NCBI GenBank assembly: GCA_017591395.1
Contig: WEDG01000860.1
Location: 30,291 to 94,290, forward strand
From: Schistocephalus solidus
Lineage: Eukaryota; Platyhelminthes; Cestoda; Diphyllobothriidea; Diphyllobothriidae
Length of the DNA: 64,000 nucleotides
Reading direction: 5' to 3'
Shown here: in pieces, positions 41,951-52,500 of the stretch
Numbering within the stretch: the stretch's first letter is position 1
Layout of the letters: each line of letters begins with the position of its first letter
Made by a program: the position numbers and the translations under genes
The notes under the pieces: generated by a model
The model's input: the letters and a program-made list of their open reading frames with translations, nothing else
Databases searched by the model: none
Told to the model about the DNA's origin: nothing

Positions 41951-42800
41951 AGTCCACTCACACTAGCAGCCTGGAATGTTCGTTCCCTTTCAGTCAGCGT
42001 TCTCAACAGTCAGCGAATGCAGACCCCAATGCGCGTATCTGCGGTTACAACCCATGACTTGCTCTTCGCGGACGACTTCACCCTTAACGCCGTGACGTAG
42101 GAGGACATGCAAACGAGCATAAACGACTTTGCCGCAGGCTGCGCCAATTTTGGATTAACCATCAGTACAGCCAAAATGGTTTTCATGCACCAGCCGCCAC
42201 CCAGCGCGGAATACAATGCTACCCGAATGAATATCATCGGCGTTCAACTCAAAATATGAAAACCTTCGCTTATCTGGGAAGCACGCTGCAACGCAACACG
42301 AGAATCGATTACGAGGTTGCCCAACGGAAATCCAAAGCCACTCAGGCCTACGGCCGGCTGCAGGACTCCACGTGGAATCATTCCGGTATCAACATTTAAA
42401 ACAAAATGAAGATGCACAAGGCCGTCGACTTGACGACATTCGTTTACGGAGCGGATACGTGAACCTTATACTTGATCCAAGCCAGGAAGCTGAATCACTT
42501 TCATCTCAGCTTCCTCCAAAGAATACTGCAGCTGAGATGGCAAGGCGGAATCCCGAACACGGATTTCCTGGAGAGGACCGGAATCCTCATCATCCATGCC
42601 ATGCTGAGGCAAACGCAACTGTGATGGAGCGGCCACCTGGAGAAAATGGACGATGAGCAACTACATAAATGCCTTTCTACGGAGATGTCGCTATGGGTGT
42701 TCACCGACAGGGAGGTAAAAAACGACGCTACAAGGACACTTTGAAGAAATCTCTGAAGCAACTGCAAATGAACGAGGTGACATGGGAGGACATCATTCAT
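41951..42800 (+). mobile_element. RTE-type retrotransposon, internally deleted (copy B, left part)
   Basis: LAAWNVRS (41963-41986), the start of an APE endonuclease, joins within a few bases to the RT segment LNSQRMQTPMRVSAV and LLFADDFTLNAV (FADD 42064-42075). About 2 kb of endonuclease, connector and RT is missing. Homology to 16840-17630 continues with stops (42099, 42257) and frameshifts to TWEDIIH-like sequence at 42800. A CR1-like fragment is inserted there, and the element resumes at 43440. Confidence 0.75.
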
Positions 42801-43430
42801 TAGGCCGCATTTGGAATATGCTACGCAAGCCTGGAAACCCTGGACAGTTCAAGATCAGAACTGCCTCGAAAGAGTAAAGAGGAAAGCCACCAAAATGGTT
42901 TGAAGTCAAAGCTCCTTGCCATATCCAACCCGCCTAATGAATCTTAATCTGTTCCCTTTGAGTTATAGGCAAATGCGTGGTGATCTCCTGCAGACATTCC
43001 GCATTTTGAAGGGATTGGATTGTTGCCTGGAATTCTCGGACTTCTTTGAATTTGCCGCCACGACCCATCTCCGAGGTCACCCATTGAAACTGCGTGTCCA
43101 GCAGGCGAGACTGGATGTGCGCAAGTTCTCCTTCTCTGTCAGAGTGGTTAAAAAATGGAATGCCCTCCCTGAAGACATTGTGATGTCACCATCGCTGGAA
43201 AGCTTTAAAAGGAACCTTGACAGTTTTATGTTCCGCAACGAGCCTGATCGATGAGGAATTTATCTTAACCCTCGAAAGTTGTGCACCACTTGTCATATTT
43301 TATGACCGCCTTTTGTACGTTTGCAACCCATACGGTTTCTCTGTATACCGCACTTAATTTTACGTTACAAATAGGGTACTCAAAGGTCCATGCCTATTTC
43401 CCTCAATAAATTGAATTGAATTGAAAAACA
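42801..43430 (+). mobile_element. CR1-like LINE 3' fragment inserted in the RTE element
   Basis: 5'-truncated: RPHLEYATQAWKPWTVQDQN (about 42802), stop near 42901, then LFPLSYRQMRGDLLQTFRIL, TTHLRGHPLKLRVQQARLDV and SPSLESFKRNLDSFMF, ending at a TGA near 43252. The 3' UTR has the family signature (AAATAGGGTACTCAAAGG, about 43367) and a tail of ATTGA repeats (43408-43425). A 9-bp near-duplication of the RTE target (42792-42800 / 43431-43439) flanks it. Confidence 0.8.
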
Positions 43431-43439
43431 ATCACCCAT

Positions 43440-44440
43440 GAAAAATTGGCATGTAGAAGATCCGTGAAAACGTTTTCGGAAATCTATAAGGCCAACCAGA
43501 TCGCCGCTGTCAAGGCCAAAAGCACGACACGAAAGTCACCAGCGCCGCGGACCAACAACGCCAATGCCCAGGCCATTCAAATATGCCCACACTGTCAACG
43601 CACCTTCCACTTGCGAATTGGCCTGTTCTGACACCTTCGAACTCAACCCAACAACAATCCAAAAATTCTAATTTCTACGTCAAATTCTGCCAACCCTCCT
43701 TCGGACTCCTCCACGCTCACTCCTAGCATCAATTATATTACTCCCACCATCAAAGAGACCACATTCCAATACTTATAACCTGTTAACCACACCACCGCCA
43801 TCGCCGCTGCCACCGCCGTCACCACCACCATCCCAACCACCGTCCCCACCACCGTTCCCACCACCACCAGCCATGGGGACTCTCTCCTAAACTGTCCTAA
43901 ATGCGACCGCACATTCACCTCATGCATCGGCCTGGTCAGTCACTAGCGAATCCATCGTACAGAGACTGGTGAACCAGTACCTGGAACACCAACAAACAGC
44001 AGAGATCAAAACCTCCTCTGCCCTCACTGTCCTCGCGCAATCACTCATCGCATCGGCCTATTCGGTCACATACGCAGGCATGACAGCGAAATTCACTGTA
44101 ATGCCGATAACTACGATACATACTACACACCCTCCACTCCTGCCATTCTAACCGCCTTTGTCAACCACACTACCATGAATGACATCCCCCAGCCTCTCCC
44201 GATTTTTCCTGCCCTCACTGCGCCCGTAACTTCAACTCACGCCTCGGCCTGGTAGGTCACCAGCGAATCCAACGCACGGAGGCTGGTGAACCACCGCCTG
44301 GGGCTCCGACATACAGTCGACGCGCCCGCCTTCACTGACCTCACTGATCCCGCACATTTACACACCGCATGGGCCTATAAGGACACATGTGCCTCCACGA
44401 CAACCTCCGGTAAACCACCGGAGGCTAAGCTACATAAGCG
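43440..44440 (+). mobile_element. RTE-type retrotransposon, zinc-finger end (copy B, right part)
   Basis: Resumes with ARRSVKTFSEIYKANQIAAV, then fingers CPHCQRTFHLRIGLF (about 43582), CPKCDRTFTSCIGLVSH (about 43893) and CPHCPRAITHRIGLFGHIR (about 44020), then degenerate fingers as in the 18-kb copy. The spacer includes a Thr/Pro/Ala-rich CCACCA-type repeat (43790-43870). Ends at the conserved stop hairpin (44404-44424) and the tail GCGCACAGTACCTACACC. Confidence 0.75.
44404..44424 (+). other. Stop-codon hairpin (second copy)
   Basis: Same 8-bp stem and 5-nt loop as 18562-18582; TAA at 44411-44413. Its preservation contrasts with the decay of the upstream coding sequence. Confidence 0.6.
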
Positions 44441-44454
44441 CACAGTACCTACAC

Positions 44455-45092
44455 CTAGATATAGACAACGACAATTCGACCGTCGATTTCGACGATGTCC
44501 ACCTTATGCTCCACAGCAGGTGGTGCAGGGACAGTGACTTGCGCGTGAACTAGTTTTAAGTGATATTAGACTTGCACTGTAGCTACTGCACTCTCTCCTC
44601 CTCCCCCACCTGAGCCCGTTTTCAAAACAGAGTCAAGAAGACCGGAGATGGGAAAGGGTGAAGGTGGCTGGCGCGGCCGGAGCCGCCCCTGCGGGTACCT
44701 ACACACCTGACTCGGATCCCACGGAGTGGAAGTGCCATAAAGGCCACATTAAGAAGGAGCCATTGCAGCCTGACTCTCAGTCCGCCAGTCAGCCACTCCA
44801 CAAAAAAACACACATTGGGCTGACCACGCCGTCCGAGTTATTCCATCAGTTGACAACCATCCAAGCCACGGTTTTTAGCGCACCGTGATACTTTCAAGCG
44901 CGTCAGATTGTTTATAGTGAGGAAAATGCGCTGACCTGTCCACCTCACTCTCTCCCCCACCCCCACAACAGGCCACCGTCCGAGCCTGTCGGTTGACTGA
45001 AATGGGAGTGGGCGTATTGACTGACGGGTCGGTGTACCCGTCTTACGTGCCACAGCATGACCTGGCGTTCAGGCGTGGCGCCCTTGGACGAA
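44455..45092 (-). repeat. GC-rich dispersed repeat family B (inverted copy)
   Basis: The + strand shows the reverse complement of 18.8-20.1 kb: CGACGATGTCCACCTTATG, GTGACTTGCGCGTGAACTAG, CTCTCTCCTCCTCCCCCAC, GGATCCCACGGAGTGG and GATTGTTTATAGTGAGG. Antisense relative to the RTE element immediately before it. Confidence 0.7.
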
Positions 45093-45097
45093 ACATG

Positions 45098-45615
45098 ACT
45101 ACGCTCTGCTGGAGAAAGTTCAACGGAGGGCAACGAAACTATTCAGCGTATTGGAATGCCTACCCTATGAGGGCCGCCTAGAAAGACTTAAAATTTTTTA
45201 TCTCTCTTATAGGCAATGCAGAGGGGATATGATCTTAGTATTCAAACTGGTCAGAGAAGCTGATTGTGCTCTTCAGATGGCCAAATTTTTTGAATTGGCA
45301 AACATGACAAGTCTCCGAGGTCATCAATACAAACTGAAATGAAAACACGCCAAACTTGAAGTGCGGGCCAACTTCTTTTCCCAACCGGTGATTGAAGAAT
45401 GGAACAACTGCCAGCTTCGGTTGTTCAGGCCGAAAGCGTTGAAATGTTTAAAAGAAGACTTGATGCATTTTTACTTTGTGGGCATATATTTAGTCGAAAG
45501 CAATGATCGATATACTAAAACGACTATCGCCATGTAACATTTGCTTATGTTTCTAGCGTCTATCTGTAAATAGGGTTTTCAAAGTCTCTGCCTATCTCCC
45601 TTATATAAATTAAAT
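45098..45615 (+). mobile_element. CR1-like LINE 3' fragment
   Basis: LLEKVQRRATKLFSVLECL (about 45107), RLERLKIFYLSYRQCRGDM, TSLRGHQYKLK then a stop (45340), and a frameshifted C-terminus to about 45505. 3' end with AAATAGGGTTTTCAAAG and CCTATCTCCC (about 45569-45601). Confidence 0.75.
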
Positions 45616-45619
45616 TGTA

Positions 45620-46345
45620 CGGAATTATAAATGGAATATTATATGTACCTTTTTTTAGGGGCTTTAAAGTATTGCCTATTACCCAAAAATATACTGAACC
45701 ATGCCAAAAATGAGCAAAAGTGTGCTTACATGATGACATATAGCTGAGCAAAAACAGTGGTTAGGCGCCATCGAGACCCTTATTAACGGAAGTGTTGCTT
45801 CTGTGCATTATCAGAAATCGCGTTTTTCTAATTTACCTATTTTTTACCTAAAACTATCTCATTTCGCGCTATATCATTTGCAAGTTGGTACTGAATCTTT
45901 CGCTTCCATCCACAAGAATTTCCTTTAGCCAACTAGGTTAATGTGTCCTTCACATTTTCGGTGTATGTGAAGCCCCTTCCCTCTTTGGCACCTACGCCAT
46001 TAACGAAGTCCTGTGAGGACACTACTCGTGCAGCCGGACCGCGCGTACACAGCCTCCGGTACGGTCAGGCCAATCACAGGCGCTCACAAACTGCTATTGG
46101 CCGATCAACTGATCAATTAGCCCGTGCTTTTTCCGACATGACATTTGATTCAATCACGGCCACATCACGCTAGCAGGTACATGCGCGCGCAGGCCTAGAG
46201 TTTGACACGCGTCGTGGCCTCTGACCACCAAGGAGTTTCTGTACAGAATACACGACTTCTAATGGAGTCTTTTTCCTTATCTTCCTATGCGGAACAGGGC
46301 GTGATGATCGTAGGCCTCTGAGTACATATGCTTTCATTAAATCGG
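45620..46345. other. Unassigned stretch
   Basis: No gene recognised. Two GGCCAAT-like motifs in opposite orientation lie at about 46070 and 46100, without a supported promoter. Confidence 0.35.
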
Positions 46346-46347
46346 AT

Positions 46348-47452
46348 ACAGCTCAGTTCCTAATATACCTGGACGATGGTGTCAGAGATGTGGACTGTGA
46401 AGCAGCAATGATTGCTGAATACATGCAAATCTGGAGTGTAATTCCGAGCCCAGCAGATCAAGATAAACTACAGTTACACTTAACTAGATTGGAGGAGTGG
46501 TTGACTCGTTGGCTTTTGCAGTTCAACGTCGATAAGTGTACAATACTTCACCTAGGCAACCCATCCGGATCTGCCGACAGTAGACGCTACGTTCTAAACG
46601 GCACAGCCTTAAAAGACGTTGAACCCCAAACAAACCTTGGCGTGCTGATGACCACCCCCTTTTAACCGTCCTCTTACTGCTCAAAAGTGGTGAAGAGTGC
46701 AATGGCTGTGTTGCATGCCATCAGACGAGCCTTTTTGGATTTCGATGAAGATCTGTTCGCTAAGATTTTTGGAACCCTTGTCATGCCGCATCAGGAATAT
46801 GCTGTACAAGCCTGGAGACCCAGAACAGTACAAGATCACAACTGCCTCGAAAGAGTACAAGGGATAGCAACCACAATGGCTGGGATTCAAAGCTACTCGC
46901 CATATGCAACCTGCCTAACGAATCTTAATCTATTCGTTTTTATTTATACGCAAATGCGCCGGGATCTGACGGCGCCCAAGCAGTGCCAAATCAATAAACC
47001 TATTTATTATTATCTCCTGCAGACATTCGCATAGTGAAGTGATTGGATTGCTGCCTGGAATTCTCGAAATTCTTTGAATTTGCTACAACGATCAATCTCC
47101 ATGTCACCCATTGAAACTGCGCATCCAGCAGGCAAGACTGGATGTTCGCAAGTTCTCCTTCTCTGCCAGAGTGGTCAAACCATGGAATGCCCTCCCTATG
47201 GACGTTGTGATCTGATCATCACTGGAAAGCTTCAAAAGGAACCTTGACAGTTTTTTGTTCCAAAATGAGCCGGAGCGACGAGAGATTTAACTTAACTCTC
47301 GAGACTCACGCACCAATTGTCATATTTTATGATCACCTATGAACTTTTGCAACCCATATGGTTTCTCTGTACACTGCGCTTAATTCCATGTTACAAATAG
47401 GGTACTCAAAAGCCCATGCCTATTTCTCTCAATAAATTGAATTGAATTGAGC
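46348..47452 (+). mobile_element. CR1-like LINE 3' fragment with destroyed RT active site
   Basis: FLIYLDDGVRDVDCEAAM, then IAEYMQIW in place of FADDMQIW (46411-46434), so both catalytic aspartates are changed. Downstream LARLEEWLTRWLLQF-type sequence, LNGTALKDVEPQTNLGVL, a TAA at 46663, RRAFLDFDEDLFAKIFGTL and LERVQGIATTMAG. A roughly 50-bp foreign segment (about 46970-47020) interrupts the DLLQTFRI block. 3' signature AAATAGGGTACTCAAAAG at about 47396, then ATTGA repeats (47436-47450). Confidence 0.8.
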
Positions 47453-47454
47453 TC

Positions 47455-49427
47455 CTATCTCGCATGCGCTATGACGTTCAGAGGTCAGGCTCAGGCATAT
47501 AATGTCTCTTCAATGCTGACATCTTGACTAAATAAGCGCATGGCGCGTAAGAAGTTACATATCGTTTTGCCGCGTGTTTTAAGTGGCAATAACGTGTTAT
47601 CGCCCATGCGTTTCTTCCCTTTCAGCCCATCTAGCCAATTCTGTTATCCCTCTCGTGTGCCTTTCAACCAATTACGCCGAATAATCGGATTTTCCGCCTT
47701 TTTTGGAAACCGGCCATTTCCTTCTCTTAAGCTTTATTTTAGGTTGGCTATCACCTAACTACGTTATTTAAATAACGCGCGGGTTAAAATAAAACGCCAA
47801 ACTATGCAGTTTATATTTATTTGCTGTATTGCACCTAGTTAAATTCAGCGCCGACGTGCAATTAGGTGAACTGTTATGTGCCACAAAGTCTTCATGTATG
47901 TTTTTAAACGTGCGTGGTGTAGACTCCAATCACTCAGCTTCACTAATACACCTTTTGCTGAGTTATGACCTCTATCCAATTGAGGGACAGCCACCCTCGT
48001 CTTTAAGCTCTTTTTACCTAATCGACTTGCATTTTAGTGTTCCAATTCATAGTAATAGTATTTTTGGCCTGCTCTACCAGAGTGTTCAGTAGTTTCGTCC
48101 TGAACCCGATTCGGTAGGAGTATGCGTCATGCAGACCTAGTAAATTGTCAGCTGCACACGAGAGTAAGAGGAAAAACTGTTAAGGTACTATGCTCTAATT
48201 TATTTTCCTATAAATATATTGCGGTGAATAGTTTGCCTCTGCGCTATCGTTATTCTGTGGCGGCTTTTTTTGAAATCAATTTAGTCATTCGTCTGGAGAG
48301 GACATTTGTACACTTGCTGCAGTCTCATAAGCCTAACCTCTTAAAATAAATTAGGGCTAGCAGTTCATGGGCCTCAAAAAACTTGGTATTTCGTTAAGCA
48401 ACTACATATGTAGTAGTGACAGTAAATATTTCACGGACAGGATAGTCGGTTAACTTGTACAATCGTAAGCAGGTTCTATTACAGTTAGTAGTAAATATCA
48501 GAATGGATTATTTATTCTGCGCTAAACACTTAGCTTCCGCTAGAGGCAGAATTCTTCGCTGCCGATATGTTAGTTTTTAAAATAATTATACGTTCGAAAA
48601 ACACGTTAGTTCGAGTTGAACGCGCTTTACATTGGTGCGTGGAAATTAGTATTCTTTTATTCTACTGCCTTTTGTTAAAGCAAATCAAAATGCATATTCG
48701 TAGGAATGTCTCTTGACAATCAACTAAGCTTTTTTTGCGAATAAAATCCACGAAGAGCATCGCTCTAACACCGTACAGAAAATGCGTCGAAGATTATTAA
48801 TTTCTGCAGTTACAAAAGCCTTGGCAATGTCTTTCACTCTCCCGATAGGTCTTTTGTTTTCCCTTTTAATTCCTGAAATACCTCTGCATACTAGCGGAAA
48901 CTAGGCAGTAATGACAGTTGGCATGTGTTTCGTTCATATGGCAGTTTGCTGTGAGTTTACATTTTTTCTGGGTTAGAGAAAAAAATACGTCCGTTCGAGG
49001 GCATGCGACCTGCAATATATTAGATATGTGTTCCAAATGTTTCTATAAGTACGAAAAATTAATTGACTGGACCACTGCTTTATTGGTTGGCCGGTGGGCT
49101 GAATTGTAGGGGCATGACCACGAGACTATGTAAGTAAGAGGCCTCGCCGGTCCGTGCGCGTGAGATTATGCCAGTGTGTGGCACGACGCGACTAATTTGG
49201 TCAAGAGACTCTGCAGGTGTTGCGTGAGAGGGGATCAAACGCTGGCGGCGCGATTACAGTTGAGCTTCGTTGTCTGTGTGGCTTTCGATTGGTGAACATG
49301 GGGCACTAGTTTGGCTACAGCTTTGACAATCACGCTTAAGCTTTAACAATGTTAGTGTTATAGTTATTGACACATGTTCCTTTAATTTATTTTAAGTACA
49401 CAACCGAAAGCCGCAACAAGGGTGGAA
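47455..49427. other. Intergenic / upstream region of NCAPG
   Basis: AT-rich, with short frames (47540-47758, 47829-48092, 48122-48349) that I cannot identify. The promoter and 5' UTR of NCAPG should lie in the distal part; no TATA or other core element can be asserted. Confidence 0.4.
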
Positions 49428-49529
49428 ATGGCAGCCAGCTCTCCAATGATTAATATTTTTGAGGAATGTCAGGAGACAAAATTGTCACATGAACGCCTCT
49501 GCGACTCATTGCTGGCCCTCTACAAACAG
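49428..49529 (+). CDS. NCAPG: NCAPG exon 1 (coding part)
   Basis: 34 codons from ATG (context GGTGGAAATGG, good Kozak-like) to CAG|GTCAGA; phase 0. MAASSPMIN start. Confidence 0.75.
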
Positions 49530-52500
49530 GTCAGACCTGATCCACGCTACAATTTTTTACATTTCTTAAAGGCCAGTTTTTTTCCGTAATTAACGAAAGC
49601 TTGTGTACGCAACCAAACTATTCTGATTCCCAATAGAATTGTTAAACATTTGTAACCAAGAAGAGTGGCAAACTGGGGATTGTTACTGACCTTGCCGTAT
49701 TTGTTGTCCAACCGTTGTGGAATTTTTATAGCAAAAATTTTATTTGAGGCTGTTATATGATGATTATTCTTTTAATAAACCCAATCCGAGTAATTTTTAT
49801 TGAACACCACATTTTTTGGACGCCAGGTTGCGAAACGTTTTTACTGCGAGGGTTATTATGCAGATATTTAAAAGGGGTAAATTTGCAGCATTCATAATTA
49901 TACTCCATTAAACCAGTTGAAACAGTTATCTTGATGCTTGGAATCGTGTATTTTCTAGATGCCGTTCTCACACTTTGCCGAAGAATTTTTCGAATTGTGC
50001 CGATACAGCTTAGTGAGTTCCGAGCGTTCGACATACCGTGAGTGCACAATCGACTTTATTGTTCGTTTTGTGATTCATGCTACCAACCAAACGAGTACAA
50101 GCGGGACGGAAGAAACAACGAAGAAGAGGCTTCTTATTAAGATGTTTTTATTCTGTTTCAAAGTACGTGTATTTACTCTTGACATAACATTTTCGCGTCA
50201 TTTTTTAGTGATCTGTTTTTAATATAAGACTTCTTCTGGTTTATGAAACTGTAAGGGTCCTTTAAATAGTTTTCATTGCAAAATAGTACTCGGTACGTCT
50301 TTTAGACTCTGTTATAAATTTTTTTATTGTACTTCCTCATGACTGACTAAGCCGGCATCATGTCTCTTTTACCACACCACGAACGGTCGTCCTTCATTGC
50401 AGCTAGTTGGCTGCAGTCGTCCAGCGAAGATTAGCAATGTGGTATGTTAGTTTCACAAACTGAGGACCGCGGGCCTGGTTCGGTGACAACATTCCGCACA
50501 ATTTCGAATTCAGATAATCAGAGTGCGTGGCCTAACGATCGCACTTGACCAGGTCCATTCGTGACAGATGCTACCGTCAATGGGCGCAGATTTTATATAG
50601 AAGAGGAACTAGGAGGATGGAGCTCGAATCTGTATAGAAAGCTTGTCTTTAATTGGACCTTATGTATTTGGGGCTTTATCATTGGACTGATCTCACGACA
50701 ATCCCAGCGGTCTTGAGAAAATTCAACAAAGGCTGAGTCCACCTGATGTATCCGATGGCCCATTCCACCATAAACTTGCTCACTTTACGGAAAGGTTAAT
50801 AAAAGTTATCAGAAGCTGTTTATTGCGCCACGAGCTTCACCATCTCCCGTAGTCTGGAAAATATCTCAGCCCGCAAACCTCTCTTGAGTAGCCCATTTTA
50901 TTATATACTTCCGCCGCCTTCGCAGCTGTGTAGGGCGCCACACGCTGCATGTCTGCGAATGAACTCACTGGCGCTTTGAAGATATCAATATGGTTATGCT
51001 ATGCAACACCGAATTTTATGTCAGCGCTCGCGTTTAAAAACTTTATCTATCACGTAATTGAACAGATTTGGTATGGAGGGGTTTCGGTTAGCGCCGGAGT
51101 TGGCTTCAAAGAAGGCCTTCTTCCTATCATCCACGTGGACCTTTTTCCTCGATGTGTGATAGTTGGCTTGAAACTGACGAAGTAACTTTAGTGGTATGCC
51201 ATCATGCCGCTATGTATTTGATCCCAATGGATAGGGTCAACTACAGAGAAGATCCACGAAGAATATGCGTGCTACAAGTAATGATGACGGTATTCTACGA
51301 TCTGGTGACGATAGGGATGTTAATCGGCGTATCACGGCCATGGCAGAGGATCGCAATGATTATGTCAGCTTCTCGTGGTTAGTGGAAAGGCTTGGGGGGT
51401 GGGCGGCTGAGTAGACTTTTGCAGTATCCTTGCGTAAATCGAAGTAGTTCTTATCCAATGATCTGCTCCGTTTGTGGATCGACGTAATGACGGGTCTGCT
51501 GAGTATGGTCATTGCTTTCTACCAGAGGCCGTGTAGCCAGTTAGCTAGTATTGTGGGGCAGCGCTCGAAGGCAGTCATCAACAGGTTATTTGTTTTATAT
51601 GGTGCACTACGATCACAGTTATAATCGGGCGCCGAAATTCCTTGAAATCGGACTCCAGCAGATGGGTGAGCTTGACGACTTCAGAAGCTGTGTGGAGTCC
51701 TTCCATCGGGCTTCCGTGTCCAACGTGGACATAATCACAGTACCTTGGTTGCCTTGGGTTAAGAGGTCGGTTCATCTTGGAGATCCGATATGGCGTAGTG
51801 GTATTTTTATTGGTTGAATCAAAATCGAGATATCCAACATTTTTATCTCGGAATTTTTCCCGGTCATACCGTGCAGAACGCATGGGTTCTCAACGCATCA
51901 TCACGATGGCGGAGAGCCCATGCACTATCTGTCAATCGAATAATTTTACCAGAAATTCAATCCTTACGGTGACGCCTACTATGGCCGGGCAGTTAATAGG
52001 ACGTGCATGGAAAGAAGGCTTCGATTCGGGTCATTTTTTTCTTTCAAGGGGTCTCCTGTGTGATTGTCATCTCCATAAGCGTGGCAAAGTAGTTAGAGAT
52101 AGCCAACCAAAACATATTCATACGCGTCTGGTATCGCGGCCGAGTAAGTAGCATGATAGCGGCTCACTGATGAATAAAGGTTGGTCACCTTAACCGTTAA
52201 ATCGGCCCTTGGATGGAGGTTCAGTCACAAAAAGCTGCGGTAAAAAGACCGATGTTACAGTTCTGTTCTCTTAGTTCACGACATTTTCTGAAATAATCGT
52301 TTTGCCAACCTTCAACCCTATGCATCCTGAAAGCAAAACTGTTGCTAATTTGGAATTGCTAACTTATCAACCAACTTTCTCTGAACGTTGTTTCCATATT
52401 CGTCACCTCTGGACGAACTGGATAGTCGACAACTAGGCCAATAGACAGGTCCCGTGTTCCTGAGTTTTCATTATAAATACCGAAATTTATCACAAAGGCG

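Noticed and set aside
46060..46110. CCAAT-type promoter
   Set aside because: Two CCAAT-like motifs alone, with no gene downstream on either strand, are not enough.
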